In this document: positions 43,008-51,205 of the stretch, one piece after another
How the letters are laid out: every line of letters starts with the position of its first letter
How positions within the stretch are numbered: the stretch's first letter is position 1
NCBI GenBank assembly: GCA_035545895.1
Contig: DASZXJ010000102.1
Location: 1-52,701, forward strand
Reading direction: 5' to 3'
DNA: 52,701 nucleotides
From: DASZXJ01 sp035545895
GTDB taxonomy: Bacteria > Planctomycetota > Phycisphaerae > Tepidisphaerales > Tepidisphaeraceae
Position numbers and translations under genes: made by a program
Notes under the pieces: model-generated
Told to the model about the DNA's origin: nothing
What the model saw: the letters and a program-made list of their open reading frames with translations, nothing else
The model's database searches: none

Positions 43008-44348
43008 CTAGTTCGCTTTCTCCCTGGCCACAAACATTTTCAAATTCGCAACGCGCGCTTTCACGCCATAATAATTCGTGTGCGGATCCCCGATGATGAA
43101 ATAATCAGGATACGACGATTCCTTTGGCCAGCTATGAAATGAATATTCCCTCGTCCCGCGATAGTCATACGGACCGTTGAAGGTCCACGTCTCATCGAAC
43201 CGGCCATCGTATTCCTGAGCGGTTTGATTGTAATGCCAGATCGGACGCTCCTTGCCATTGGAATCTTTCTGCACGAAATCCCGATGAAACCGGTACGTTT
43301 GCAACCCCGCATTTTTGAATGGCCCGCGCACTTCAAGCGTATAACCTCGCTCGTCGCGCTCGATCGCAAATCGATATCGCTGCTGCGGCATCACCCGCGG
43401 CTGGATTTCGCCCACGCTGATCACCTCCGTGCGCCCGTCCTCGCGGCTGTAAACGATTCCGCCCGGCGTCTCGATCATGAAATAGCTGTATAATTTCGAC
43501 GGCGTCGCGAAAAACATGTTCAGCGTGTTTTCGAATGCCGGATAATACCTTTTTTCCTTTGGATCCCACGTGTCAAACGGTGTCGCCGGGTCGTGATATT
43601 CGTCGATGCAAACCTTACGTCGATCGTGAATCCATCGATTATTCCGAGGCGAAGGATCGGCATAATCGACAATCGCCAGATCGTAAAAACCTTTGACCTG
43701 CGATGTATCGCTCCATTTCGTCGCCGTGCCGGCCGTCGTCCAGGGGGCGTTGGTCGTGTCACCTGGCCCGCTATCTGCAAATTCACGCGTCACCAGTTCA
43801 TATTCAATTCGATATCGCGCCGGAAGCGCATGCGTCGAGCGAATCAGCAATCCGCCGTGCTGATCGGACTGGAGCAGTCCAACTCCCCCGCCATCAATTT
43901 GTTCAGTACGAAATGTTGGCGGATGGTCGGGAATTCCGTCGCCGTTCTCATCGCGCGCCGAGTAAGACAACGTCAGCCATTGATCCTGCCCAAAGGAAAC
44001 GTCCTTGCGATAAGTCGAAACCGATTTCAATGCCTGCTCAAATTTTGGCCCACCCATGATGTGGAAGTACGCGCCGTTATCATCCATCGGGCCACGAGCT
44101 GAGCCTGGATCCTCGTAGGAAACATGCTTCCACCCCGTGGGATCCTCGGGAATTGGCGTGGAAAATGTTTCTTCGTGAACCAATTGCCAATCAGTTCGCT
44201 GCGGGTAAGGCCCGCCCTTCCACTCGCCCGGAGCCGCAAGGGTTTGTGCGGATGAAAACTTCACGGCCAACACAGCCAGCACACTGACAATTGCTCCCGC
44301 GCAATGCAGTGCCCCGATCAGAGCCGAAGTTTGTTTTCGAGTTGACAT
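43008..44348 (-). CDS. Secreted protein, concanavalin-like fold suspected
   Basis: The 446-residue protein has a signal peptide (about 1-38, hydrophobic core 'CAGAIVSVLAVLAVKF'). The mature chain is rich in Trp, Tyr and Asp and has the feel of a lamin/concanavalin-type sandwich: 'WQLVHEETFSTPIPEDPTGWKH', 'GAYFHIMGGPKF', 'LPARYRIEYELVTREF', 'YRFAIERDERGYTLEVRGPF', and an end with 'NYYGVKARVANLKMFV'. An Asp/Asn-rich calcium-like loop (DENGDGIPD) is present. It may bind or cut a carbohydrate, but I cannot assign a family or a catalytic residue. It is divergent from the NarL-type sensor kinase. Confidence 0.75.
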   Translation of the reverse strand: MSTRKQTSALIGALHCAGAIVSVLAVLAVKFSSAQTLAAPGEWKGGPYPQRTDWQLVHEETFSTPIPEDPTGWKHVSYEDPGSARGPMDDNGAYFHIMGGPKFEQALKSVSTYRKDVSFGQDQWLTLSYSARDENGDGIPDHPPTFRTEQIDGGGVGLLQSDQHGGLLIRSTHALPARYRIEYELVTREFADSGPGDTTNAPWTTAGTATKWSDTSQVKGFYDLAIVDYADPSPRNNRWIHDRRKVCIDEYHDPATPFDTWDPKEKRYYPAFENTLNMFFATPSKLYSYFMIETPGGIVYSREDGRTEVISVGEIQPRVMPQQRYRFAIERDERGYTLEVRGPFKNAGLQTYRFHRDFVQKDSNGKERPIWHYNQTAQEYDGRFDETWTFNGPYDYRGTREYSFHSWPKESSYPDYFIIGDPHTNYYGVKARVANLKMFVAREKAN

Positions 44349-44651
44349 GCGAGATGCACTTGTCGCTCGGAATTACTGACTCTTTCCCACTTGCGTGAGC
44401 GTCCATTCATGCCCGCGAGCGGCAAGTTCCTTCCCAAATTCGATCAAATGGTCACACCTGATATTGGAATGACATAAACGTTAGCGATTCCCCAGCGATT
44501 GACAAAGTCGTGCCGACATTGCTCCAACAAGAATCCTACTGAGAGTCTATCCGTATTACTACGTATGCCTCATTGCGCAGGCGCCAAGATATCATCATGA
44601 ACCATTCGTATTTACCAAGACAAGTTCGCTTTTCAGGATTAAATTATCTGC
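44349..44651. other. Divergent intergenic region, 303 bp
   Basis: No gene is visible. A TTGACA at 44499-44504 lies on the plus strand but has no matching -10 at the usual distance. Promoters for the secreted-protein gene (minus) and the kinase gene (plus) must lie here. Confidence 0.4.
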
Positions 44652-45734
44652 ATGCCCACGGCGCGCTCATTCTGGCATTTTCGCTTCTCTTCATCCCAAA
44701 CTCAATCGCTGACGATTGGCATCGCGTTGCTTGCGATCGTCGGCTGCCTTGACTGGATCACCGGCCCGAACCTCGATTTCTCCCTTTTCTATTTGATTCC
44801 CGTTTGCGTTGTCACCTGGTATGGGGGTCAGCGGTCCGGCTTCATTGCATCCGCCGTCTGCGCCGGTACATGGCTTTGCGTGGATCGGGAAACCGGAGCC
44901 AAGCAGTCCACTCCGCTGCTTGTTTCCTGGAATTTGGTCATGAGGCTCGCGTTCTTTGCCGTTTCAGTGATGCTCATCGAGGGATGGAAGAATGCAGGAA
45001 AAAAATTGGCATGGATGGTTGAAGAAAGAACCGCTGCGTTGCGACGCCTCGCCGCACAGTTATCTGCCGCGGAGGATGCTGAACGGCGCCGCCTGGCGTA
45101 TGACATGCATGATGCCCTCAGCCAGACACTCTCGCTGATCAAGATTCATCTCGACGAAGCTCAAATCCAATGCTCGGATCGAACGCCGGCGCAGATTCAT
45201 TTGATGGAGTGCGGCACCCTGGTCGAAAGCGTCATCAAGCAAACGCGCACGCTGATGTTCGATCTTTATCCGGCGATGCTCGATGACCTGGGTCTCGTGC
45301 CCACGCTCCAATGGTACGCCAGGGAATTCAAGCAGCGCGTTGGCACGGAGATCATAATCTCCGAGCATGGCGAACGAACGACTCTGACGACGATACTTAC
45401 CAATTACCTGTTTCGCGCGGTCAAGGAATTGCTGACCAACGCAGTCCAGCACGGCCACGCAAAGGAAATTATCCTGACTGTTCACTGGGAAATCGGGATG
45501 CTCCGCCTTGTGGTGGATGATGATGGGACAGGCTTCGATGTAACAGCGGCGCGCGTGCCTGATTCACGCCGCGGACTTGGGTTGGCGGGCATTACCGAGC
45601 GAATCAGTTCCATGGGAGGCCGAATGGAAATGGAATCGCATCAGGGACAGGGATCGCGCATCATTGTCGAGGTTCCATTGCCCACGGAACCGCATTTGGA
45701 ATCCAATCATGCCTTCACGAGTCATGCTTGTTGA
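44652..45734 (+). CDS. NarL-type sensor histidine kinase (HisKA_3)
   Basis: The 360-residue kinase has about four membrane helices in residues 20-115 with very short outside loops. A coiled linker follows, then a HisKA_3 dimerisation domain with phospho-accepting His153 in 'RRRLAYDMHDALSQTLSLIK', and an HATPase with 'AVKELLTNAVQHGHA', 'DDDGTGFD' and 'GLGLAGITERI'. The small sensor suggests membrane or intramembrane signal detection. Its 3' end overlaps the response regulator gene by 26 bases, so the two form a pair. No RBS is striking; AGGA lies some 12 bases upstream. Confidence 0.93.
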   Translation: MPTARSFWHFRFSSSQTQSLTIGIALLAIVGCLDWITGPNLDFSLFYLIPVCVVTWYGGQRSGFIASAVCAGTWLCVDRETGAKQSTPLLVSWNLVMRLAFFAVSVMLIEGWKNAGKKLAWMVEERTAALRRLAAQLSAAEDAERRRLAYDMHDALSQTLSLIKIHLDEAQIQCSDRTPAQIHLMECGTLVESVIKQTRTLMFDLYPAMLDDLGLVPTLQWYAREFKQRVGTEIIISEHGERTTLTTILTNYLFRAVKELLTNAVQHGHAKEIILTVHWEIGMLRLVVDDDGTGFDVTAARVPDSRRGLGLAGITERISSMGGRMEMESHQGQGSRIIVEVPLPTEPHLESNHAFTSHAC

Positions 45735-46371
45735 AGATCACACGCTTGTGCGATCAGGAATTCGCACGCTGCTGGAATCCTCGCGCGAGGTCGAAGTGAT
45801 TGGTGAAGCTTCAGACGGCCGGGAGGCCGTCGAAATGGCGCGCCGCATCAAACCGGATGTCGTTTTGATGGACGTTGCGATGAGCGAATTGAACGGCATT
45901 GAGGCGACACGGCAGATCGCTTCCATGCAACCGGAAATACGCATCCTCATTCTGTCCATGCATGCGGACGAACAGTATATCTTCGAGGCCCTCAAGGCCG
46001 GCGCGCAGGGTTATGTCCTTAAATCGGCTGCCGTTAAAGAGCTTATGAACGGAATCCGCGAGGTGGCCGCTGGACGGACATTTGTCAGTCCTTCGCTGTC
46101 CTTAGTCGTCATGGACGATTATGTCCGGCGCGCCAAGGGCAAACACGTCTTCAGCGAGGTAAGCAGGCTTACCGCGCGCGAACGTGAAGTGCTTCAACTC
46201 ATCGCAGAGGGCAAATCAAGCTCTGAAGTTGGCGAAGTCCTTTACATCAGTACGCGAACGGTGGAAACGCATCGACACCACATCATGGAGAAACTGTCCA
46301 TTCACAGCATTGCGGGCCTGACGAAATTCGCGATTCGCAACGGGCTCTGCTCACTTCACGATCGTACGTAG
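45709..46371 (+). CDS. NarL/LuxR-type response regulator
   Basis: The 220-residue regulator has a receiver domain (acidic residues in 'MLVEDHTLV', phospho-Asp55 in 'LMDVAMSELNG', Lys105) and a C-terminal LuxR helix-turn-helix ('LTAREREVLQLIAEGKSSSEVGEVLYISTRTVETHRHHIMEKL'). The usual Pro after the phospho-Asp loop is Ser. The ATG at 45709 lies inside the kinase gene, so translation is probably coupled. It is the cognate partner of the kinase at 44652. Its DNA targets cannot be read from the window. Confidence 0.95.
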   Translation: MPSRVMLVEDHTLVRSGIRTLLESSREVEVIGEASDGREAVEMARRIKPDVVLMDVAMSELNGIEATRQIASMQPEIRILILSMHADEQYIFEALKAGAQGYVLKSAAVKELMNGIREVAAGRTFVSPSLSLVVMDDYVRRAKGKHVFSEVSRLTAREREVLQLIAEGKSSSEVGEVLYISTRTVETHRHHIMEKLSIHSIAGLTKFAIRNGLCSLHDRT

Positions 46372-46520
46372 AAATACGGACCCGCCTTTCGCCTCACAAT
46401 ACTCGAAAATACCGGATATTGCGGATTTTATCTTACTCCGCCCACTTGTAGCTTGTCGGTTGTCATTGATCGATTCCTGCGGCTCAGGAATGTTGATCTC
46501 CCGCGGAATGGGAAATTTTC

Positions 46521-47252
46521 ATGGAGAGACCTGGTTTGGCGCTGATTATGGGCGGCGAGGGAAATCTTGCCCAGGCCATCGGTGCGGAATTGGCGTCTTG
46601 CGGCTACAGATGGCGCGGATTGTCGCGCCGACAATGCGATGTGACATCAATCGCGGCGGTCGGAAACGCCATCGAACGATACGGCCCCCAATTCATCGTG
46701 AATTGCGCGGGGATAACCGGAATCGATCGATGTGCCCGGAATTCTTCAAAGGCCCACGCCGTGAATGGAGAAGGTGCGGGAATTATTGCGAGCATGGCAA
46801 AGCACTGCAACATCGGAATGGTCCATGTGAGTTGCAGCGATGTTTTATTTGGGTCCAATGTTCGCGCAAATAATAAGATCGGAACCCGCCTCCCGGATTC
46901 AGTTTATGGCCGATCCAAACTTTTCGGCGAGCAACTCGTTCGCCTGATCAACCCTCCCGAATGCCTCATCGTGCGAACGCGTTGGCGCGAAGGTTCCGGT
47001 TGCATCGGCTGTATACCCACCTTCGAATTCTCGGGTGCATACTCCGAGCGATCAATGCTGATGAATAGCGACAGCGATTCGCCGCCCTACATCAGCGACA
47101 TCGCCTCCACGATCGTTGAGTTGATCGCAACCGGGGAAACCGGCACTTTCGATGCGATTCACTCCGCGAACTATGAACCCATGTCGACATCCCACATGGC
47201 CAGCCGCGAAATCGTGGAAATGTTAATTGCGCTGAAACGCGCGGGAGCTTGA
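46521..47252 (+). CDS. RmlD-like NAD(P)-dependent reductase
   Basis: The 243-residue protein has the extended SDR plan of dTDP-4-dehydrorhamnose reductases: an N-terminal nucleotide-binding loop GGEGNLAQAI in place of GxxGxLG, 'DVTSIAAVGNAIERYGPQFIVNCAG', a serine in 'HVSCSDVLFG', and the catalytic Tyr-x-x-x-Lys in 'YGRSKLFGEQL'. It is about 50 residues shorter than typical RmlD (about 290), mainly in the C-terminal substrate region. It may be a specialised or degenerate member. The zinc-ribbon gene follows at once. It is not near other rhamnose genes in this window. Confidence 0.8.
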   Translation: MERPGLALIMGGEGNLAQAIGAELASCGYRWRGLSRRQCDVTSIAAVGNAIERYGPQFIVNCAGITGIDRCARNSSKAHAVNGEGAGIIASMAKHCNIGMVHVSCSDVLFGSNVRANNKIGTRLPDSVYGRSKLFGEQLVRLINPPECLIVRTRWREGSGCIGCIPTFEFSGAYSERSMLMNSDSDSPPYISDIASTIVELIATGETGTFDAIHSANYEPMSTSHMASREIVEMLIALKRAGA

Positions 47253-47254
47253 AA

Positions 47255-47581
47255 ATGAATCCACCAATCCATTCATCGGCAGGACGCATCATTTGCGAAA
47301 ATTGCGGTCGCTCAATTCCCAAGACGCAGCATCCCCACTCATATATGGACAGCCCCGTCTGCACAAGGTGCTATTCCAACCTTTCCGGAAAAAAGCAGGA
47401 TGGCGCCAAGCCAGTGAAGACGCTTAAATCGTGGCGATGGCTGTGCCATCTCGCCATCTTCTTTTCTTTCGTTGGCTTGGCAATTGGCATGGAAATGCGC
47501 GATCACACGATGGCGGCAGCATCGACCTTGGCGATGTATCTCGGAATGATCGCCTTGATCGGGATCGATTCCGAGAAATGA
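47255..47581 (+). CDS. Zinc-ribbon membrane protein
   Basis: The 108-residue protein begins with a treble-clef-like zinc ribbon: CENC at residues 13-16 and CTRC about 20 residues later (the spacer carries His and Pro). It ends with two membrane helices (about 62-80 and 86-103). The ATG at 47255 has GGGAG 7 bases upstream and follows the RmlD-like stop by 2 bases. The function is unknown. Its stop opens a repeat-filled non-coding stretch. Confidence 0.75.
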   Translation: MNPPIHSSAGRIICENCGRSIPKTQHPHSYMDSPVCTRCYSNLSGKKQDGAKPVKTLKSWRWLCHLAIFFSFVGLAIGMEMRDHTMAAASTLAMYLGMIALIGIDSEK

Positions 47582-47734
47582 GACCGGACGTCAGATCATA
47601 GCAATCGGTCCCCCGCGGGAAGCGCGCACATGCGCGAACATTTGGCGCATTTCATCAACAAATTAGCGCGTTTGACTCGTCATATTGCGCGCAATTCCGC
47701 GCAGTTTTTGAGAGCCTTGAGAAAACGGAATTTG

Positions 47735-47772
47735 ATCCACAGATTTCACAGATGACACAGATTAGGAAAATG
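47735..47772. repeat. CACAGATT short-repeat array
   Basis: CACAGAT occurs three times at 8-13 base spacing, followed by TTAGGAAAATGAAG. This pattern is common as a dispersed repeat in planctomycete genomes as far as I recall. Confidence 0.5.
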
Positions 47773-47850
47773 AAGGGGGAAAAAAGAGGATCGGTTGAAA
47801 GATCGTGGGACTTGAATTGTGGAGTGAAATTCATCTCCAGTTGATCCGGT

Positions 47851-47886
47851 CCCCGGGCAAAGCCCGGGGCTTTAGCCCCGGGGCTG
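47851..47886. repeat. Overlapping GC-rich palindromes
   Basis: CCCCGGGC-AAA-GCCCGGGG folds as an 8-bp hairpin. The right arm can instead pair with the following GCCCCGGGGC across TTTA, so two mutually exclusive hairpins are possible. Confidence 0.7.
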
Positions 47887-47891
47887 TGGGC

Positions 47892-47932
47892 ATTTCGGAT
47901 TTCGGATTGCGGATTTCGGATTTGGAATTGCG
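47892..47932. repeat. GGATTTC/GGATTGC tandem short repeats
   Basis: Five to six units of 7-8 bases (TTTCGGA, with ATTGCGG variants) run in tandem, directly after the GC palindromes and before the second copy of the larger repeat. Confidence 0.7.
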
Positions 47933-47953
47933 CGAAATGAGTCCACATGGCGC

Positions 47954-48185
47954 AACAAAGGAGCCGCTGGTCATTGATTCGTCATTCAGATTTGGTCATT
48001 CGTCATTCAGGTTATGGTCATTGGGACTTTGTTGGTCATTGGGACTTGGCCATTGACCATTTAATCCCCGTTTCAACGCCAACCCCCGCCCGCCTTCGCT
48101 GGGCGAACGATGCGGTCTCCCACCGTACCCTCCTACGGATCAAGTCGCTGCATTCGCCTGCATTGCGGCTGGCAGCGCGGCGGGG
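47954..48185. repeat. Dispersed repeat, copy 2 (partner at 1-258)
   Basis: It starts with AACAAAGGAGCCGC and continues as copy 1: GTCATT units, the GTCATTGGGACTT doublet, a variable linker, then the hairpin CCGTA-CCCTCC-TACGG at 48124-48139. Differences are small and lie mostly in the linker; one short GTCATT unit is missing. Confidence 0.8.
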
Positions 48186-48207
48186 GAATCGACAAAAATA
48201 AGAACGA

Positions 48208-49008
48208 TCAGGGGGAAGATCGCCCGGCTCGTTTAACCGCGCGGATGGCGGTGAAATGGCCGGTGAGAAACCGGGTGGGCAGGTGGGACAAGCGTTCAAA
48301 CGCAAGCAGGCAGGAGAGAAATCGTCGGCTGATCGGGGTGCCGCTGCTTACCAGTCGAGCCAGCGCAACCGCGAACACACGCGGGCAATGCAGGATCGCA
48401 TCGACCTCGACAATCTCAAAGCCCACGGCTTCGAGCATTCGCCTTAATCGTCGATGGCCAAACGTCTTGCCAACATAATACGGAACGACGCCGATTCGAT
48501 TTAGCCAGTGGAACGGCAGCGCGTTGCGCAGCGCAACCACAGGATTGACCGGGTTGTCCATGGTCAGCAGTAATTCCCCGCCGGGCCGGAGGATGCGATG
48601 AAGTTCCCCCAAGCTGGTTTCCAGGTCAACGGTCACTGGGAAGTGATCCAGCGTCGAATTGGACAGGATGACATCGAAGGAATCATCCGCAAACGGAAGG
48701 CTGCGAACGTCGGCAGCGGTGGTTCGAAACGCGGAATGTCGATCGCGAGCTGCGATCAGTGTTTCGGTCGAGATATCAATGCCCATCACGCAGTTCGCGT
48801 GGGCTGAGAGAATTTTGAATAAACCCTGGCTGCAGGCTTCATCAAACACGTCGGTTTTAAGAAGTCGCTCGACGCAAACTGAAGGCAGCCAGCGATTCAG
48901 CAGGGCCGTGTTGACGGTGTCGCTATGCACCCGCCAGAGTGGATCGGGCCGGTCTTCCTTCCAGACCTTGCCGACCTCGTCCCAATATGCAGCTTCCTTG
49001 AGGGTCAT
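48208..49008 (-). CDS. SAM-dependent methyltransferase
   Basis: The 266-residue protein has a class I methyltransferase domain in the middle: motif I 'VFDEACSQGLF' (an unusual form of the VLDxGCGxG loop), 'MGIDISTETL', 'TTAADVRSLPFADDSFDVILSNSTLDHF' and 'RILRPGGELLLTMDN'. It is soluble. The ATG overlaps the stop of the preceding minus-strand gene by ATGA. As the last gene of the exopolysaccharide-type operon it may methylate a sugar or lipid part, but the substrate is not visible. Its 3' end lies 22 bases from the repeat copy at 47954-48185. Confidence 0.88.
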   Translation of the reverse strand: MTLKEAAYWDEVGKVWKEDRPDPLWRVHSDTVNTALLNRWLPSVCVERLLKTDVFDEACSQGLFKILSAHANCVMGIDISTETLIAARDRHSAFRTTAADVRSLPFADDSFDVILSNSTLDHFPVTVDLETSLGELHRILRPGGELLLTMDNPVNPVVALRNALPFHWLNRIGVVPYYVGKTFGHRRLRRMLEAVGFEIVEVDAILHCPRVFAVALARLVSSGTPISRRFLSCLLAFERLSHLPTRFLTGHFTAIRAVKRAGRSSP

Positions 49009-50024
49009 GGATTTTTGCCCAGCGTCGTTATCACCGTGCCCATACGAACGATTTCGAAGTCCGCCCCTTTTACTTTTCGAATCGAATGGATGTCTTCTTC
49101 ATTCCATCGCGGATCGGGAGCGCCGCTGAGATACCAGTTGCCGCCGTTGTCCGCGAGGATCATTCCATAGGTCTTGAGCGCTTGTAAAATCACCCGGGCA
49201 TCGTCGGGGAATTCGGAAATATCGAAATCGCGCTTGAGTCGGACCCGCATTCCCATGGGCGGAAGATGGTCATCGGTGTTTCGACTGGCGAAATGACCGG
49301 CGGGCGGGATAAATCCTCGCCGCGACCGTTCGGCAGTGAATCGCAAAGCATGGGTGATCTTGCGCTGCCCGACGACTTCGTCGTACCTCACCAGGCCGGG
49401 GAAAATCGCCAGGCCTGCCGCATCAGCGCTGGTATGGCCAACCGGTCGCTGCGAACTGCTTTTATTGAGATCAAACACGGCCCCGCTGACGGCTTCCCAT
49501 CGTTTGCCGCCATCGCGAGGAAAGGCGCGGTAAAGCTCATAGAGAATCCAATGGGTTTGATCCAGAACGATGACATGGCGGTCGCCGTTGGATTGCGAAC
49601 CATCTTCCACCAAAACATCAGCAGGTATGGGGTAAGGGCCCGCATCGGATTCGGCCGCATGTTCAAAAGAGACCGGCACTTTCGGTTGATCGCCGGAAAC
49701 GATGACGTATGGAACGCCGATCGGAGCGCCACGATAAACCGTTCCAAAATTCGGATGCAAAATCGCTGCCTTGCCGATGCTTGCGATGAGTTCGTCTGAT
49801 TGAGGATCGACCGGCTCACTGGAAATGTCGGTATTCCACGGATCATCCGGTGGAAACACCTGCCGGCCGACCAGGCTTGGAACCGAATTCGAGGATCTGT
49901 CCGCCGCGGTCTGCTCGGCGCCCACAACGAAAAAGGCGCGATAGAACAATAGCGATATAACGAGCAGCCCCGCGCCAACCATCACGCCTTCGAGATAACC
50001 GAGAATTTTTCCCGTCTTCAACAT
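49005..50024 (-). CDS. Membrane-anchored exported protein of unknown function
   Basis: The 339-residue protein has one membrane helix (about 13-33), and the rest is probably outside the cytoplasm. Conserved-looking blocks are 'RQVFPPDDPWNTDIS', 'GVPYVIV', 'DRHVIVLDQTHWILYELY', 'SADAAGLAIFPGLVRYDEV' and 'PPMGMRVRLKRDFDIS', the last two around residues 200-265. I have seen such blocks in secreted proteins of actinobacteria and planctomycetes without a known role. It overlaps its neighbours on both sides (7 bases with the deacetylase-like gene and 4 with the methyltransferase gene), so it belongs to the operon. The function is unknown. Confidence 0.75.
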   Translation of the reverse strand: MLKTGKILGYLEGVMVGAGLLVISLLFYRAFFVVGAEQTAADRSSNSVPSLVGRQVFPPDDPWNTDISSEPVDPQSDELIASIGKAAILHPNFGTVYRGAPIGVPYVIVSGDQPKVPVSFEHAAESDAGPYPIPADVLVEDGSQSNGDRHVIVLDQTHWILYELYRAFPRDGGKRWEAVSGAVFDLNKSSSQRPVGHTSADAAGLAIFPGLVRYDEVVGQRKITHALRFTAERSRRGFIPPAGHFASRNTDDHLPPMGMRVRLKRDFDISEFPDDARVILQALKTYGMILADNGGNWYLSGAPDPRWNEEDIHSIRKVKGADFEIVRMGTVITTLGKNP

Positions 50025-51205
50025 GTCACAGTCCGGGAGATTGAATGGGGCGTGCAGATCAGTTCGAAATTACGCGCCTGCTCGACCGTTCCGGCCCAGC
50101 CGGACTCGGCAGCGCGAACCAGGTTGTACATTTCTCTCGCAGTCAAGTAATGGAAATGAAAGTTCGGATCGCGTTTGGCGCGGGCAGCGAGCATTTCATG
50201 AAACCGGACCATCGGCCCGCCGAGCATCATCGGCTGATTGGCTGCGGCTGCGCCGTGCGCATGAAGCTTCACAAAATACCAGTCTGGCCGAGCGGGAATC
50301 TGCACGCGCGCCCGCAACCACAGGTTCAGCCGCTGCTCGTTCGGAGCTTGATTGTGCTGAATGCAACCGTTCTCAATTCGCGGAATAATCCCCAATTTTC
50401 GATTCCGCCAATTAAATAGCAGCGGGCCTTGAATGAGCATCAACGATCGCTCGGGCTGTAGGCCACAGCCGACGTCGGTTCCCCAGTCGTGAGATTTGGG
50501 ACCAGCCGGATCATCAACGGCATAGTAAATACTGTTGATCTTCCGCGTCTGCGTAGCGCTGGGCGCGGAAGGCAAGGTAAAATCCGCGTAGCAGCCGGTT
50601 TCGCGGAGCACATCCAGCTCATTGTTCACTCCGCAGCATCGCCCCTGTGGATGCGAATTATCCAGCGCCCAGTCGCCATGAACGAAGCCGTAGACAATTT
50701 CCCCGTCGATTTTTCGTCGCGACAGCAAGCCATGCCGTGTGAAAAGCACCTGCTTGTAATGTTCAAGCCGTTGCCTCAGGTTTTCCGACGTGTCGCGATC
50801 GTGGTGAAGATGAATCTCCACATCTCCGAAACCCTGTTGTCGAAGTTCTGCCAGCGCGTCGAGATGCGATGGCTCGTACATTTCCATCGGATAGAAAAAC
50901 GTATGCTGAGGCGGACGTCCGTCACTATCGCGAAAATGACCGAACAAGCGGGGATATTCGCGAACCCACGTTTGCACCCGCTCGGCCGCGAGTTCACGGG
51001 ATGCATTCCCGTGCCGCGGTTCAAAATGATCGGCAATGCAGAGCAGCAGGTGAATCGGCGATTGGGACCGCACGTCACAACGCTTGCCAGTTTCGCGAAG
51101 ATATTGGGGCAACCAGATTTGAAGCCCGCGAGTGAAAATTGCTCGAACCATCAGCAAGATCGCAATAGCGAGCAATACGAGAATTGGCAGAATGACGAAA
51201 ATCAC
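50018..51205 (-). CDS. Polysaccharide deacetylase-like (NodB-fold) membrane protein
   Basis: The 395-residue protein has an N-terminal membrane helix (about 3-24). The body has patterns of carbohydrate-deacetylase-like folds: 'LLLCIADHFEPRHG', 'EIHLHHDRDTSENL' with a His-x-His-His cluster, and 'FVKLHAHGA'. These could bind a metal. It is a distant match, so catalysis is not certain. It overlaps the glycosyltransferase gene by ATGA and the next gene by 7 bases. Such proteins often modify exopolysaccharide during export. Confidence 0.7.
   Translation of the reverse strand: MIFVILPILVLLAIAILLMVRAIFTRGLQIWLPQYLRETGKRCDVRSQSPIHLLLCIADHFEPRHGNASRELAAERVQTWVREYPRLFGHFRDSDGRPPQHTFFYPMEMYEPSHLDALAELRQQGFGDVEIHLHHDRDTSENLRQRLEHYKQVLFTRHGLLSRRKIDGEIVYGFVHGDWALDNSHPQGRCCGVNNELDVLRETGCYADFTLPSAPSATQTRKINSIYYAVDDPAGPKSHDWGTDVGCGLQPERSLMLIQGPLLFNWRNRKLGIIPRIENGCIQHNQAPNEQRLNLWLRARVQIPARPDWYFVKLHAHGAAAANQPMMLGGPMVRFHEMLAARAKRDPNFHFHYLTAREMYNLVRAAESGWAGTVEQARNFELICTPHSISRTVTC

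Larger units (their letters stand above)
47582..48207. other. Non-coding stretch packed with repeats
   Basis: Between the zinc-ribbon gene and the convergent methyltransferase gene, 626 bases hold at least four repeat types and no credible gene. From the left these are a GCGC-rich stretch, a CACAGATT array, a GC palindrome pair, a GGATTTC array and the second copy of the 1-258 repeat. Short open frames here translate repeat sequence only. Confidence 0.7.

Noticed and set aside
44499..44527. Promoter with TTGACA before the NarL-type kinase
   Set aside because: No acceptable -10 box lies 16-18 bases downstream.
47655..47948. 97-codon open frame on the minus strand
   Set aside because: It translates the GGATTTC, GC-palindrome and CACAGATT repeats; such frames are repeat artefacts.
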